Shown here: positions 45,014 through 53,311 of the stretch, piece by piece
How the letters are laid out: each line of letters begins with the position of its first letter
Numbering within the stretch: position 1 is the first letter of the stretch
Assembly: GCF_024137965.1 (NCBI RefSeq)
Contig: NZ_CP099975.1
Span: 2,418,001 to 2,482,000, forward strand
Direction of reading: 5' to 3'
Length of the DNA stretch: 64,000 bases
Origin: Halomonas sp. Y3
GTDB lineage: Bacteria > Pseudomonadota > Gammaproteobacteria > Pseudomonadales > Halomonadaceae
Program-made: the position numbers and the translations under genes
The notes under the pieces: generated by a model
Database searches by the model: none
What the model saw: only the letters and a program-made list of their open reading frames with translations
What the model was told of the DNA's origin: nothing

Positions 45014-47662
45014 CTACCCCGTATTGCGCAGCCCCGCGGCGATGCCCGCCATGGTCACCATCAGCGCCCGAGAGAGATCGGCGCTGATCGCCCCGTCGGC
45101 GTCCCGGTTACGCTGCAGCAGCTCCGCCTGGAGGCCGTGGAGCGGGTCGATATAGGGGTTGCGCACCGCGATGGCCTGGCGAATCAGCGGCGTCTTCTCC
45201 AGCAGCTCCTCCTGCTCCAGGATCTCCAGCAGCACCTCGTGGAGCTTGCCGAAGCGCTCGCGCAGCCGCTCCCCCAGGGCCTTGAGCGCCGGCTCGTCCA
45301 CCAGGCGGTGCTCATAGTAGGCGGCGATGCCCACGTCGGCCTTGGCCAGCAGCATCTCCAGCATGTCCAGATAGGTGCCGAAGAAGGGCCAGCGGTCACG
45401 CATCTCCTGCAGGACCTCGCGGCCGCCCTCCTGCTCCAGGCGCCGAGCGAAGGCCTCGCCGCTGCCCAGCCAGGCCGGCAGCATCAGGCGGATCTGGGTC
45501 CAGGCGAAGATCCAGGGAATGGCGCGCAGGGTCTCGACGCCGCCGTCCTGGCGCCGCTTGGTGGGCCTCGAGCCCAGAGGCAGCCGCCCGAGGGAGCCTT
45601 CCGGCGTCACCGCTCGGAAGTAGGGCACGAAGTCGGGATCCTCGCGCACCACGCCCACGTAGGCGCGGTGGGCCACCTCGGCCAGGCGGTCCATCTCCTC
45701 GCGCCAGTGGGGCTCCGGGTCCGGCGGCGGCAAGAGGGTCGCCTCCAGCACCGCACAGGCGTAGATCTCCATGGAGCGCAGGGCGATCTCCGGCTGGCCG
45801 AACTTGAAGCGGATCATCTCGCCCTGCTCGGTGACCCGCAGGCTGCCGTTCACCGAGCCCGGGGGCTGGGAGAGAATCGCCGCGTGGGCGGGGCCGCCGC
45901 CGCGACCCACGGTGCCGCCGCGGCCGTGGAAGAGGGTCAGGTCGACTCCCTGGCGCCGGCACACCTGCACCAGGGTCTCCTGGGCGCGATACTGAGCCCA
46001 GGCGGCGGCCAGCTGGCCGGCATCCTTGGCGGAGTCCGAGTAGCCGATCATCACCTCCTGGCGGTCGCCGGTCAGCGTCCGGTACCCGGGCAGGGAGAGC
46101 AGGCGGTCGATGACGTCACCGGCATGGTTGAGGTCATCCAGGGTCTCGAACAGCGGCGCGATGGGCAGCTTGACGTCGCCCCCCACCTCCTTCATCAGCA
46201 GCGCCACGGTCAGCACGTCGGAGGGCTGGCCCGCCATGGAGATGATATAGGTGCCGAGCGCCTCGGCCTGTTCGCTGGCGATCACGCGGAAGGTGTCGAT
46301 CACCTCCCGGGACTCCGTGGAGCACTCCCAGCGCCGCGGAATCAGCGGCCGCCGGGAGGCGAGCTCCTCGAGCAGGAAGGCCTGGCGCTGCTCCTCGCTC
46401 CAGTCGCGATAGTGGCCGAGCCCCAGGCCGTCGGTGAGCTCCTCCATCACCTGGGCGTGGCGGCTCGCCTCCTGGCGGATATCGAGCTTGGTCAGGGTCA
46501 CGCCGAACACCGCCACCCGGCGCAGGGTATCGAGCAGGGCGCCGTTGGCGATGGTGTCGAGGCCCACGTCGCACAGCGAGCGGTAGCAGGTGAGCAGCGG
46601 CGCGAAGAGCTGGTCGCGGCTCTCGATGATGGGGCCGCCGTCGAAGGGCTTGCCCTCCAGGCACGCCTTGGCCCAGTCCCGAGTCGCCTCGACCCGGGCC
46701 AGCAGGCGGCGCAGCAGCTCCCGATAGGGCTCGGCGACCTCCCCGACCTCGGCCTTCAGGGCGCTGTTGGCCTTCCACATGGAGAGCTCGGCCTTGAGCT
46801 GCTCGAGGTCGCGCAGGTAGAGATCCGCGGCCATCCAGCGCCCCAGCAGCAGCACCTCCCGGGTGACCCGGGAGGTGACGTTGGGGTTGCCGTCCCGGTC
46901 GCCGCCCATCCAGGAGGCGAAGCGGATCGGCGCGGCGTCCAGGGGCAGGCGCTCGCCGGCGCTCTCCAGCAGCAGGTTGTCCAGGTCGCGGTGGAAGTCG
47001 GGCACCGCCTGCCACAGGGAGTTCTCGATCACCGCGAAGCCCCACTTGGCCTCGTCCACCGGGGTCGGGCGCTCGTGGCGGATCTCGTCGGTGTGCCAGG
47101 CCTGGCTGATCAGCTCCTCCAGGCGCCCCTTGGCCCGGGCGCCCCGCTCCGGGTAGTCCGGGGAGGACTCGATGGCGCTCAGGCAGTCGTCGATGGCGTC
47201 GTACTTCTGAATCAGGGTACGGCGGATGACCTCGGTGGGGTGGGCGGTCAGTACCAGCTCCACGCGCATGCCGGCCAGGGTCTCCACCAGCTTGCGCGGC
47301 GTGTTGCCGGCCTGGCGGGCACGGGCCAGCAGCTCGCTGAGCACCGGCTGGCTGCCGGGCCGGTAGTCCTCCACCCGGCGAAAGCGGGCCCGATAGTGCT
47401 GCTCGGCAATATTGGCCAGGTTGAGAAACTGATTGAAGGCCCGGGTCACCGGCAGCAGGTCCTGATCGGGCAGCCGACGCAGGTAGTCGATCAGCTCCCG
47501 TTGGCTGCTGCCGTCGCCCTGACGCCCGCGCTTGGCAAAGCCGCGGATGGTCTCGATCTTGTCGACGAAGCCACCCCCCAGGTCGTCGGCGATGGTGCGC
47601 CCCAGGCTGTCGCCCAGGATGCGAACGTTGTCGCGCAGGGATTCGTGCAGATCATGGCTCAT
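45014..47662 (-). CDS. ppc: Phosphoenolpyruvate carboxylase
   Basis: The 882-residue enzyme carboxylates PEP to oxaloacetate, refilling the TCA cycle. The catalytic motifs are VELVLTAHPTEVIRR, SWMGGDRDGNPNVT and FHGRGGTVGRGGGPAH, and the protein ends with GLRNTG, the conserved C terminus that contacts the active site. Allosteric control by acetyl-CoA and aspartate is expected from the family. The start is the ATG that overlaps the mazG stop by 4 bp. It is the last gene of the cysM-rlmD-relA-mazG-ppc unit. Confidence 0.97.
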   Translation of the reverse strand: MSHDLHESLRDNVRILGDSLGRTIADDLGGGFVDKIETIRGFAKRGRQGDGSSQRELIDYLRRLPDQDLLPVTRAFNQFLNLANIAEQHYRARFRRVEDYRPGSQPVLSELLARARQAGNTPRKLVETLAGMRVELVLTAHPTEVIRRTLIQKYDAIDDCLSAIESSPDYPERGARAKGRLEELISQAWHTDEIRHERPTPVDEAKWGFAVIENSLWQAVPDFHRDLDNLLLESAGERLPLDAAPIRFASWMGGDRDGNPNVTSRVTREVLLLGRWMAADLYLRDLEQLKAELSMWKANSALKAEVGEVAEPYRELLRRLLARVEATRDWAKACLEGKPFDGGPIIESRDQLFAPLLTCYRSLCDVGLDTIANGALLDTLRRVAVFGVTLTKLDIRQEASRHAQVMEELTDGLGLGHYRDWSEEQRQAFLLEELASRRPLIPRRWECSTESREVIDTFRVIASEQAEALGTYIISMAGQPSDVLTVALLMKEVGGDVKLPIAPLFETLDDLNHAGDVIDRLLSLPGYRTLTGDRQEVMIGYSDSAKDAGQLAAAWAQYRAQETLVQVCRRQGVDLTLFHGRGGTVGRGGGPAHAAILSQPPGSVNGSLRVTEQGEMIRFKFGQPEIALRSMEIYACAVLEATLLPPPDPEPHWREEMDRLAEVAHRAYVGVVREDPDFVPYFRAVTPEGSLGRLPLGSRPTKRRQDGGVETLRAIPWIFAWTQIRLMLPAWLGSGEAFARRLEQEGGREVLQEMRDRWPFFGTYLDMLEMLLAKADVGIAAYYEHRLVDEPALKALGERLRERFGKLHEVLLEILEQEELLEKTPLIRQAIAVRNPYIDPLHGLQAELLQRNRDADGAISADLSRALMVTMAGIAAGLRNTG

Positions 47663-48549
47663 GGCCGAGAGTCTCCCGGAGTCTTGCCCGCCGCGGCGGG
47701 GCATGCAGATGATGGGAATTCCAGACGTTTGGCGGCCTGCCAGTGGCGCTCCATGGCGGCGAGATCGGCCTCGCCCGGGGCCAGCCCGTCGGCCGCCAGC
47801 GCCGCCTCCAGGTGGCGGAAGCGGCGCTCGAACTTGGCGTTGGTGGCGCGCAGGCACCGCTCGGGGTCGGCCTTGAGAGTGCGCGCCAGGTTGGTCACCG
47901 CAAAGAGCAGGTCGCCCACCTCCTCGACGGCGTGGTCATGGTCGCCGGCGGCCAGCGCCTCCTCGACCTCGTCGAGCTCCTCGCGGATCTTGGCGACCAC
48001 CCCGCGGGCATCGGGCCAGTCGAAGCCGACCCGGGCGGCGCGCTTGGAGAGCTTGGCGGCCCGGCTGAGGGCCGGCAGGGTGCGGGGCACGTCATCGAGC
48101 ACCGAGGACAACGCCTCGCCGGACGCCCGGGCGGCGCGCTCCTCGGCCTTGAGACTCTCCCACCGCGAGTGCACCTGGCGGCTCTCGATCTCCTCGGCGC
48201 TTACCCCGGGCGGGCGCCGGGAGGCCAGGGTGCCGTCCGGGAACACATGGGGGTGGCGGCGCAGCATCTTGTCGGTCAGCACCTGCACCACGTCGTGGAA
48301 GTCGAAGCGCCCCTCCTCCTCGCCAAACCGGGCGTAGTAGACCACCTGGAAGAGCAGGTCGCCGAGCTCGCCGGGCAGCTCCTCCCAGGCGCGGCGCTCG
48401 ATGGCGTCGGCCACCTCGTAGGCCTCCTCCAGGGTATGGGGCACGATGGAGTCCCACCCCTGCTTGAGGTCCCAGGGGCAGCCCTGCTCGGGGTCGCGCA
48501 GCACCGCCATCAGGGTCAGCAGGTCGTCGAGGTCATGGCGATGGCTCAT
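47659..48549 (-). CDS. mazG: Nucleoside triphosphate pyrophosphohydrolase MazG
   Basis: The 296-residue protein has two MazG domains in tandem: the first with EEAYEVADAIE and ELGDLLFQVVYYA, the second with EELDEVEEALAAGDHDHAVEEVGDLLFAVTNLAR. It hydrolyses all NTPs to NMP and pyrophosphate and in E. coli lowers ppGpp. Start and stop both overlap neighbours by 4 bp (relA upstream, ppc downstream). No toxin-antitoxin mazEF genes are present; it is a housekeeping relA neighbour. Confidence 0.95.
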   Translation of the reverse strand: MSHRHDLDDLLTLMAVLRDPEQGCPWDLKQGWDSIVPHTLEEAYEVADAIERRAWEELPGELGDLLFQVVYYARFGEEEGRFDFHDVVQVLTDKMLRRHPHVFPDGTLASRRPPGVSAEEIESRQVHSRWESLKAEERAARASGEALSSVLDDVPRTLPALSRAAKLSKRAARVGFDWPDARGVVAKIREELDEVEEALAAGDHDHAVEEVGDLLFAVTNLARTLKADPERCLRATNAKFERRFRHLEAALAADGLAPGEADLAAMERHWQAAKRLEFPSSACPAAAGKTPGDSRP

Positions 48550-50822
48550 GTGCCCTTCCCCTTGCGCTTGCCCGCCTTGGCGCCGCTGCGCAGCCGGCGC
48601 ACCTCGATGACGTTGGAGAGCTGCTGGATGCGGGAGAAGAGCCGGCCCAGGGTCTCCAGGCCGTCCACCTCGACCGTGATGCGCATGCGGGCGATGCCGT
48701 CGTCGGTATCGGTCAGGGTGTTGACCGCCAGCACATTGACCTTCTCGTTGCCGAGCACCCCGGTGACGTCGCGCAGCAGGCCGGAGCGGTCCCAGGCCTG
48801 GACCTCGATATTGACCGGATACTGGGTGCGGGCCCGCTCGCCCCACTCCACCTCGATGATGCGCTGGGGCTCCTCCAGGCGCAGCTGCAGGATATTGGGG
48901 CACTCCTGGCGATGCACGGTGACGCCGCGCCCCTGGGTGATAAAGCCGACGATGGGCTCGCCGGGCACCGGATGGCAGCAGTTGGCCATGCTGGTCTTGA
49001 GGTTGCCCACCCCGAGCACGGTGATATCGCTCTGCCCGCCCTTGCCCGGCGCACGCCTGGGCTTGGCCAGCAGGCGGTCGAGCTGCTCCTGGTCGTCGTT
49101 CTCGCCGAACAGCTGCTGGGCCTGGTGCAGCACCTGGCCGATGCGCAGGTCGCCGGCCCCCAGCGCCGCATACATGTCGTCGGGGCTCTGGTAGTTGACC
49201 TTGCGCGCCAGGGTCTCGAGGTCCATGTCCTCCAGATCGAGGCGCTTCATCTCGCGCTCGAAGAGCGCGCGCCCCTCCTCGAGGTTCTGGTCCCGGGCCT
49301 GGTGCTTGAACCAGGCCTGGATCTTGGCCCGGGCCCGGCTGGTGCGCACATAGCCGAGGCTCGGGTTGAGCCAGTCGCGGCTGGGCCCCCCCTTGCTGGC
49401 GGTGAGGATCTCCACCTGCTGGCCGGTCTTGAGCCGGTAGGTGAGCGGCACGATGCGGCCGTTGACCTTGGCGCCCCGGCAGCGGTGCCCCACCTCGGTG
49501 TGCACCCGATAGGCGAAGTCGATGGGGGTCGCGATGCGCGGCAGGTCGATGACGTGACCGTCAGGGGTAAAGACGTAGATGCGGTCCGGCGCGACATCGC
49601 TGTTGAGCCCCTCGCTCAGGTCGCCGAGTTCGCCGACCTCCTCCTGCCACTCGAGCACCTGGCGCAGCCAGGCGATCTTCTCCTCGTAGCTGGAGCTCTT
49701 GGCCTTGGTGTCGTGGCCCTTGTAGCGCCAGTGGGCGCAGACCCCGAGCTCGGCCTCCTCGTGCATGGCAAAGGTACGGATCTGGATCTCCAGCACCTTG
49801 TTCTCGGGGCCGAGCACCGCGGTATGCAGCGACTGGTAGCCGTTCTTCTTGGGGTTGGCGATGTAGTCGTCGAACTCGTTGGGCACGTGGTGCCAGCGGG
49901 AGTGCACCAGCCCCAGCACGGTGTAGCAGTCGGCTACCTCGGGCACCAGGATGCGCACCGCCCGAATGTCGTTGACCTGGGAGAAGTCGATGCGCTTGCG
50001 CTTCATCTTGCGCCAGATCGAATAGATATGCTTGGCGCGGCCGTCGACGTCATAGCGGGGTATCCCCTGGGCCTCGAGCATGCCCTTGAGGGCATCCACC
50101 ACCTCGACGATATAGCGGTCGCGGTCGAGGCGCTTCTCGGCCAGCTGGCGGGCGATCGCCTTGTAGTCGTCCTCGTGGAGGTAGCGGAAGGAGAGATCCT
50201 CCAGCTCCCACTTGAGATGGCCGATCCCCAGCCGGTGGGCCAGGGGCGCATAGATGTCGAACACCTCCCGTGACACCCTAAGCTGCTTCTCCCGGGGGGC
50301 GTCCTTGACCTGACGCAGGGCGCAGGTACGCTCGGCGATCTTGATCAGCGCCACGCGCACGTCGTCGATCATGGTCACCAGCATCTTGCGCAGGTTGTCC
50401 TGCTGGTCGTGCTGGCTCATCTCGTGACTGGGCAGCTGGGTAGTGCTGATCGCCGCCATCTGCAGCACCCCGTCGATCAGCCGGGCCACCTCCTGGCCGA
50501 ACTGCTTGCCGACCGCCTCGATGCCGACCAGCCCCTCCCGCACGGCCCGGTAGAGCACCGCGGCCTCCAGGGTCGCCTGGTCGAGCTTGAGCTCGCCGAG
50601 GATATCGGCCATCTCAAGCCCCATGCGAAAGCTGGAGCCGTCCTGGAGCCAGGCACGATGGGAGCGCCCGGACTCACCCTCCAGCCGCTCGGCCAGCCGG
50701 CAGGCCTCGCGCATCTCGTCGGGGTCGCGCAGCTTGACGTCCTCCTGCAGCCGCTCGATCCAACGTTCGATGTCGACCTGCCCCGTCGCGGTCAGGGGCT
50801 GGTCCTCTCGGACTTTAACCAT
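48546..50822 (-). CDS. relA: GTP pyrophosphokinase RelA
   Basis: The 758-residue RelA makes (p)ppGpp on ribosomes stalled with uncharged tRNA. It has a degenerate HD domain (the catalytic HD pair is missing, as in true RelA), the synthetase domain with FSQVNDIRAVRILV and NPKKNGYQSLHTAV, a TGS domain (VFTPDGHVIDLP), the zinc-finger CCHPVPGEPIVGF, and a C-terminal ACT domain. The ATG at 50822 follows AAGGAG and overlaps the rlmD stop by 8 bp. Feedback from amino-acid supply links it to cysM and ppc in the operon. Confidence 0.96.
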   Translation of the reverse strand: MVKVREDQPLTATGQVDIERWIERLQEDVKLRDPDEMREACRLAERLEGESGRSHRAWLQDGSSFRMGLEMADILGELKLDQATLEAAVLYRAVREGLVGIEAVGKQFGQEVARLIDGVLQMAAISTTQLPSHEMSQHDQQDNLRKMLVTMIDDVRVALIKIAERTCALRQVKDAPREKQLRVSREVFDIYAPLAHRLGIGHLKWELEDLSFRYLHEDDYKAIARQLAEKRLDRDRYIVEVVDALKGMLEAQGIPRYDVDGRAKHIYSIWRKMKRKRIDFSQVNDIRAVRILVPEVADCYTVLGLVHSRWHHVPNEFDDYIANPKKNGYQSLHTAVLGPENKVLEIQIRTFAMHEEAELGVCAHWRYKGHDTKAKSSSYEEKIAWLRQVLEWQEEVGELGDLSEGLNSDVAPDRIYVFTPDGHVIDLPRIATPIDFAYRVHTEVGHRCRGAKVNGRIVPLTYRLKTGQQVEILTASKGGPSRDWLNPSLGYVRTSRARAKIQAWFKHQARDQNLEEGRALFEREMKRLDLEDMDLETLARKVNYQSPDDMYAALGAGDLRIGQVLHQAQQLFGENDDQEQLDRLLAKPRRAPGKGGQSDITVLGVGNLKTSMANCCHPVPGEPIVGFITQGRGVTVHRQECPNILQLRLEEPQRIIEVEWGERARTQYPVNIEVQAWDRSGLLRDVTGVLGNEKVNVLAVNTLTDTDDGIARMRITVEVDGLETLGRLFSRIQQLSNVIEVRRLRSGAKAGKRKGKGT

Positions 50823-52296
50823 CGGGTGACGCTCCTTGCCGCCGCTGTCCCTCCCCGGGGAGCTCGAACAGCAGCATCGATTCCAGATGTGAGGTGTGCA
50901 CGAACATGTCGGCCACAGCAGCGCGCGTGACCCGATATCCCCCATGCACAAGGCGTGCCGCATCCCGCGCCAGGGTGGCCGGATCGCAGGCGACATAGAG
51001 CACTCTGGGAACCCGCGCGGCCGCCAGGGCCAGGACCGCCGGCTCGGCGCCCTCTCGAGGCGGGTCCAGCACCACCACCTCGGGCCCCACCTCGTCGAGC
51101 AAACGGGCCACCGCTCCCGCCTGCGCCAGGTCGGCCTGACGGGACTCGACCCTCGGGACGCGCGCACCGGCATCGAGCCGCGCACCATGGCGGGCCGCGT
51201 TGTCGGCCAGCCGCTCGACCATGGCCGGGCTGCCCTCCACGGCGGTGACCGAGGCGCCGGCCGAGGCCAGCGGCAGGCTGAAGTTGCCCACCCCGGCGAA
51301 GAGGTCGAGCAGCGGCGTCCCCTCCAGGCCCGTCAGCCACTGCAGCGCCGTGGTCACCATCTGCCGATTGACCTCGGCGTTGGCCTGCAGGAAATCTCCG
51401 GGGGCGAAGCCCAGGGTCAGCTCACCAGTGGCGGAGGCGTCGGCAGCCGAGGGGACACGACAGCTCAGCGCCGGCGCCGGGGTAAGCCACTCGAGCCTGG
51501 GCGACTCGCGACCGACCAGCCAGGCCAGGTGCAGGGCGTGGCCGGCGGCGAAGGCCTCCCAGCGGCCGCGATCCTCACCATGGGGCTTGAGCTGGCGCAC
51601 CACCAGCACCGGCCCCTGGTCGCTGTCGAGCAGCTCCAGGTGGCCGACCTGACGCGGCGCCGAGAGCGACGCCACCTGCTGGTGCAGCGGCGCCAGCAGC
51701 GCTCCCAGCTCGGGCACCAGTATGGTGCACTGCTCGATATCCACCAGCCGGTGGCTGTGGCGAGCCCTGAAGCCGAGGTGAACGCCGCCCTCGGCGTCCA
51801 CCTTGACGCCCAGGCGAGCGCGGCGGCGATAGCCGTCGCTGGCGCCGGCCAGCAGCGCCATATCGTCCGGCACCTCGACGCCCTGGCGGGCCAGCAGGTC
51901 CCGCAGCACCGCCTGCTTGTGGCGGCGCTGGGCTGCGACCTCCAGGTGCTGGAGGTCGCAGCCGCCGCAGCGGGCATAGTGGGGACAGGGGGGCTCGGCG
52001 CGCTCCGGCGATGCCTCCAGCACCTCGCGCAGGTGGGCCTCGTCGAAGCGCTTGCGGGTGCGGTGCACTGCGACCTCGACCCGCTCGCCGGGCAGAGCCC
52101 CCTCCACAAAGAGCGCCTTGCCGGCGGCATCGTGGGCCAGGCCGCGCCCGTCGTGGGCCAGCCGTTCGATGATCACGCCAGCGGTGCCGTCAGCGCCCCC
52201 CTGGCGCCCGGGAGCGGACTGCGGCGCCTGACGCCCCTGGAGGCCCGAGACTCCCGACCGTTCACGGCGCGGCCGCCGCTTGCCCAGCATGGCCAT
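50815..52296 (-). CDS. rlmD: 23S rRNA (uracil-1939-C5)-methyltransferase RlmD
   Basis: The 493-residue protein has an N-terminal TRAM domain (GVIIERLAHDGRGLAHDAAGKALFVEGALPGERV), the 4Fe-4S cluster Cys set (CPHYARCGGCDLQH), and a SAM methyltransferase domain with DLFAGVGNFSLPLA, VVLDPPREG and the catalytic Cys in YVACDPATLARD. It methylates U1939 in 23S rRNA. The ATG at 52296 follows GGAGG six bases upstream; cysM ends 1 bp before it. Confidence 0.93.
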   Translation of the reverse strand: MAMLGKRRPRRERSGVSGLQGRQAPQSAPGRQGGADGTAGVIIERLAHDGRGLAHDAAGKALFVEGALPGERVEVAVHRTRKRFDEAHLREVLEASPERAEPPCPHYARCGGCDLQHLEVAAQRRHKQAVLRDLLARQGVEVPDDMALLAGASDGYRRRARLGVKVDAEGGVHLGFRARHSHRLVDIEQCTILVPELGALLAPLHQQVASLSAPRQVGHLELLDSDQGPVLVVRQLKPHGEDRGRWEAFAAGHALHLAWLVGRESPRLEWLTPAPALSCRVPSAADASATGELTLGFAPGDFLQANAEVNRQMVTTALQWLTGLEGTPLLDLFAGVGNFSLPLASAGASVTAVEGSPAMVERLADNAARHGARLDAGARVPRVESRQADLAQAGAVARLLDEVGPEVVVLDPPREGAEPAVLALAAARVPRVLYVACDPATLARDAARLVHGGYRVTRAAVADMFVHTSHLESMLLFELPGEGQRRQGASPDG

Positions 52297-52297
52297 C

Positions 52298-53194
52298 TCA
52301 AGCCTCCGGGGCGAACAGGCCGGTGGAAAGGTAGCGGTCGCCACGGTCGCAGACGATGAAGACGATCACCGCATTCTCGACCTCCTCGGCGATGCGCAGG
52401 GCGCCCGCCAGGGCGCCGCCGGAGCTGACCCCGGCCAGGATGCCCTCCTCCCGGGCCAGGCGGCGCATATGCTCCTCCGCCTCTCGCTGGCCGATATCCA
52501 GGACGCGATCCACGCAGCTGGCATCGAAGATGCTGGGCAGGTACTCCTGCGGCCAGCGGCGAATGCCGGCGATGCTGGCGCCGTCCTCGGGCTGCAGACC
52601 GATGATCTGCACCTCGGGGTTGCGCTCCTTGAGGGCCCGAGAGACGCCCATGATGGTGCCGGTGGTGCCCATGGAGCTGACGAAATGGGTCACGCGGCCC
52701 TGGGTCTGCTCCCAGATCTCCGGGCCGGTACCGCGATAGTGGGCCAGGGGATTGTCGGGATTGGCGAACTGGTCCAGGCGCTTGCCCTCGCCCCGGGCCA
52801 GCATCGCCTCGGCGACGTCCCGGGCCTCTTCCATGCCCCCCGTCTTGCTCACCGTGATCAGCTCGGCGCCGTAGGCGGCCATGGCCTGCTTGCGCTCCTC
52901 GGAGGCGTTCTCGGGCATGATCAGCACCATGCGATAGCCCTTGATGGCCGCCGCCATGGCCAGGGCGATGCCGGTATTGCCGGAGGTTGCCTCCACCAGG
53001 GTGTCACCGGGGGAGATCTCCCCGCGCGCCTCGGCCTGCTCCAGCATGGAGAGCGCCGGGCGATCCTTCACCGAACCCGCCGGGTTGTTGCCCTCCAGCT
53101 TGGCCAGCAGCACGTTGTTGCGGCCGGCGGTGATGCGCTTGAGGCGAACCAGCGGCGTATGGCCGACGACCTCCTCGATGGTGGGAAAATGCAT
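52298..53194 (-). CDS. cysM: Cysteine synthase B
   Basis: The 298-residue PLP enzyme makes cysteine from O-acetylserine and sulfide or thiosulfate. The Schiff-base Lys is in NPAGSVKDRPAL, the Asn loop is EATSGNTGIALA and the phosphate-binding loop is SSMGTTGTIMG. EYLPSIFDAS and GVSSGGALAGAL are CysM-like. ATG 53194 follows AAGGAAGG. A perfect TATAAT lies upstream. It heads the operon with rlmD, relA, mazG and ppc. Confidence 0.93.
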   Translation of the reverse strand: MHFPTIEEVVGHTPLVRLKRITAGRNNVLLAKLEGNNPAGSVKDRPALSMLEQAEARGEISPGDTLVEATSGNTGIALAMAAAIKGYRMVLIMPENASEERKQAMAAYGAELITVSKTGGMEEARDVAEAMLARGEGKRLDQFANPDNPLAHYRGTGPEIWEQTQGRVTHFVSSMGTTGTIMGVSRALKERNPEVQIIGLQPEDGASIAGIRRWPQEYLPSIFDASCVDRVLDIGQREAEEHMRRLAREEGILAGVSSGGALAGALRIAEEVENAVIVFIVCDRGDRYLSTGLFAPEA

Positions 53195-53226
53195 GCAACC
53201 TTCCTTGTGGAAACGGGTTTTCAATC

Positions 53227-53232
53227 ATTATA
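53227..53232 (-). promoter_or_regulatory. Perfect -10 box of the cysM-rlmD-relA-mazG-ppc operon
   Basis: TATAAT on the minus strand would start the transcript near 53220, about 26 nt before the cysM ATG. No good -35 box is visible at 16-18 bp, so an activator may be needed. The divergent kinase gene shares this region and may use a CATACT box at 53277. Confidence 0.5.
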
Positions 53233-53311
53233 TCCGTGCCACCGCGGGGTGGACAGGCGCGCCCCCCCGGCTGTGTCATACTGAACGCCATCTTCTCCAG
53301 AGAGCCCGTCG

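Noticed and set aside
45137..48337. Long open frame antisense to ppc and mazG
   Set aside because: Same effect of GC bias; no ribosome site or domain, and it is fully covered by conserved genes on the other strand.
47659..48549. mazEF-type toxin-antitoxin involvement
   Set aside because: Only MazG is present, a pyrophosphohydrolase beside relA; no mazE or mazF is found.
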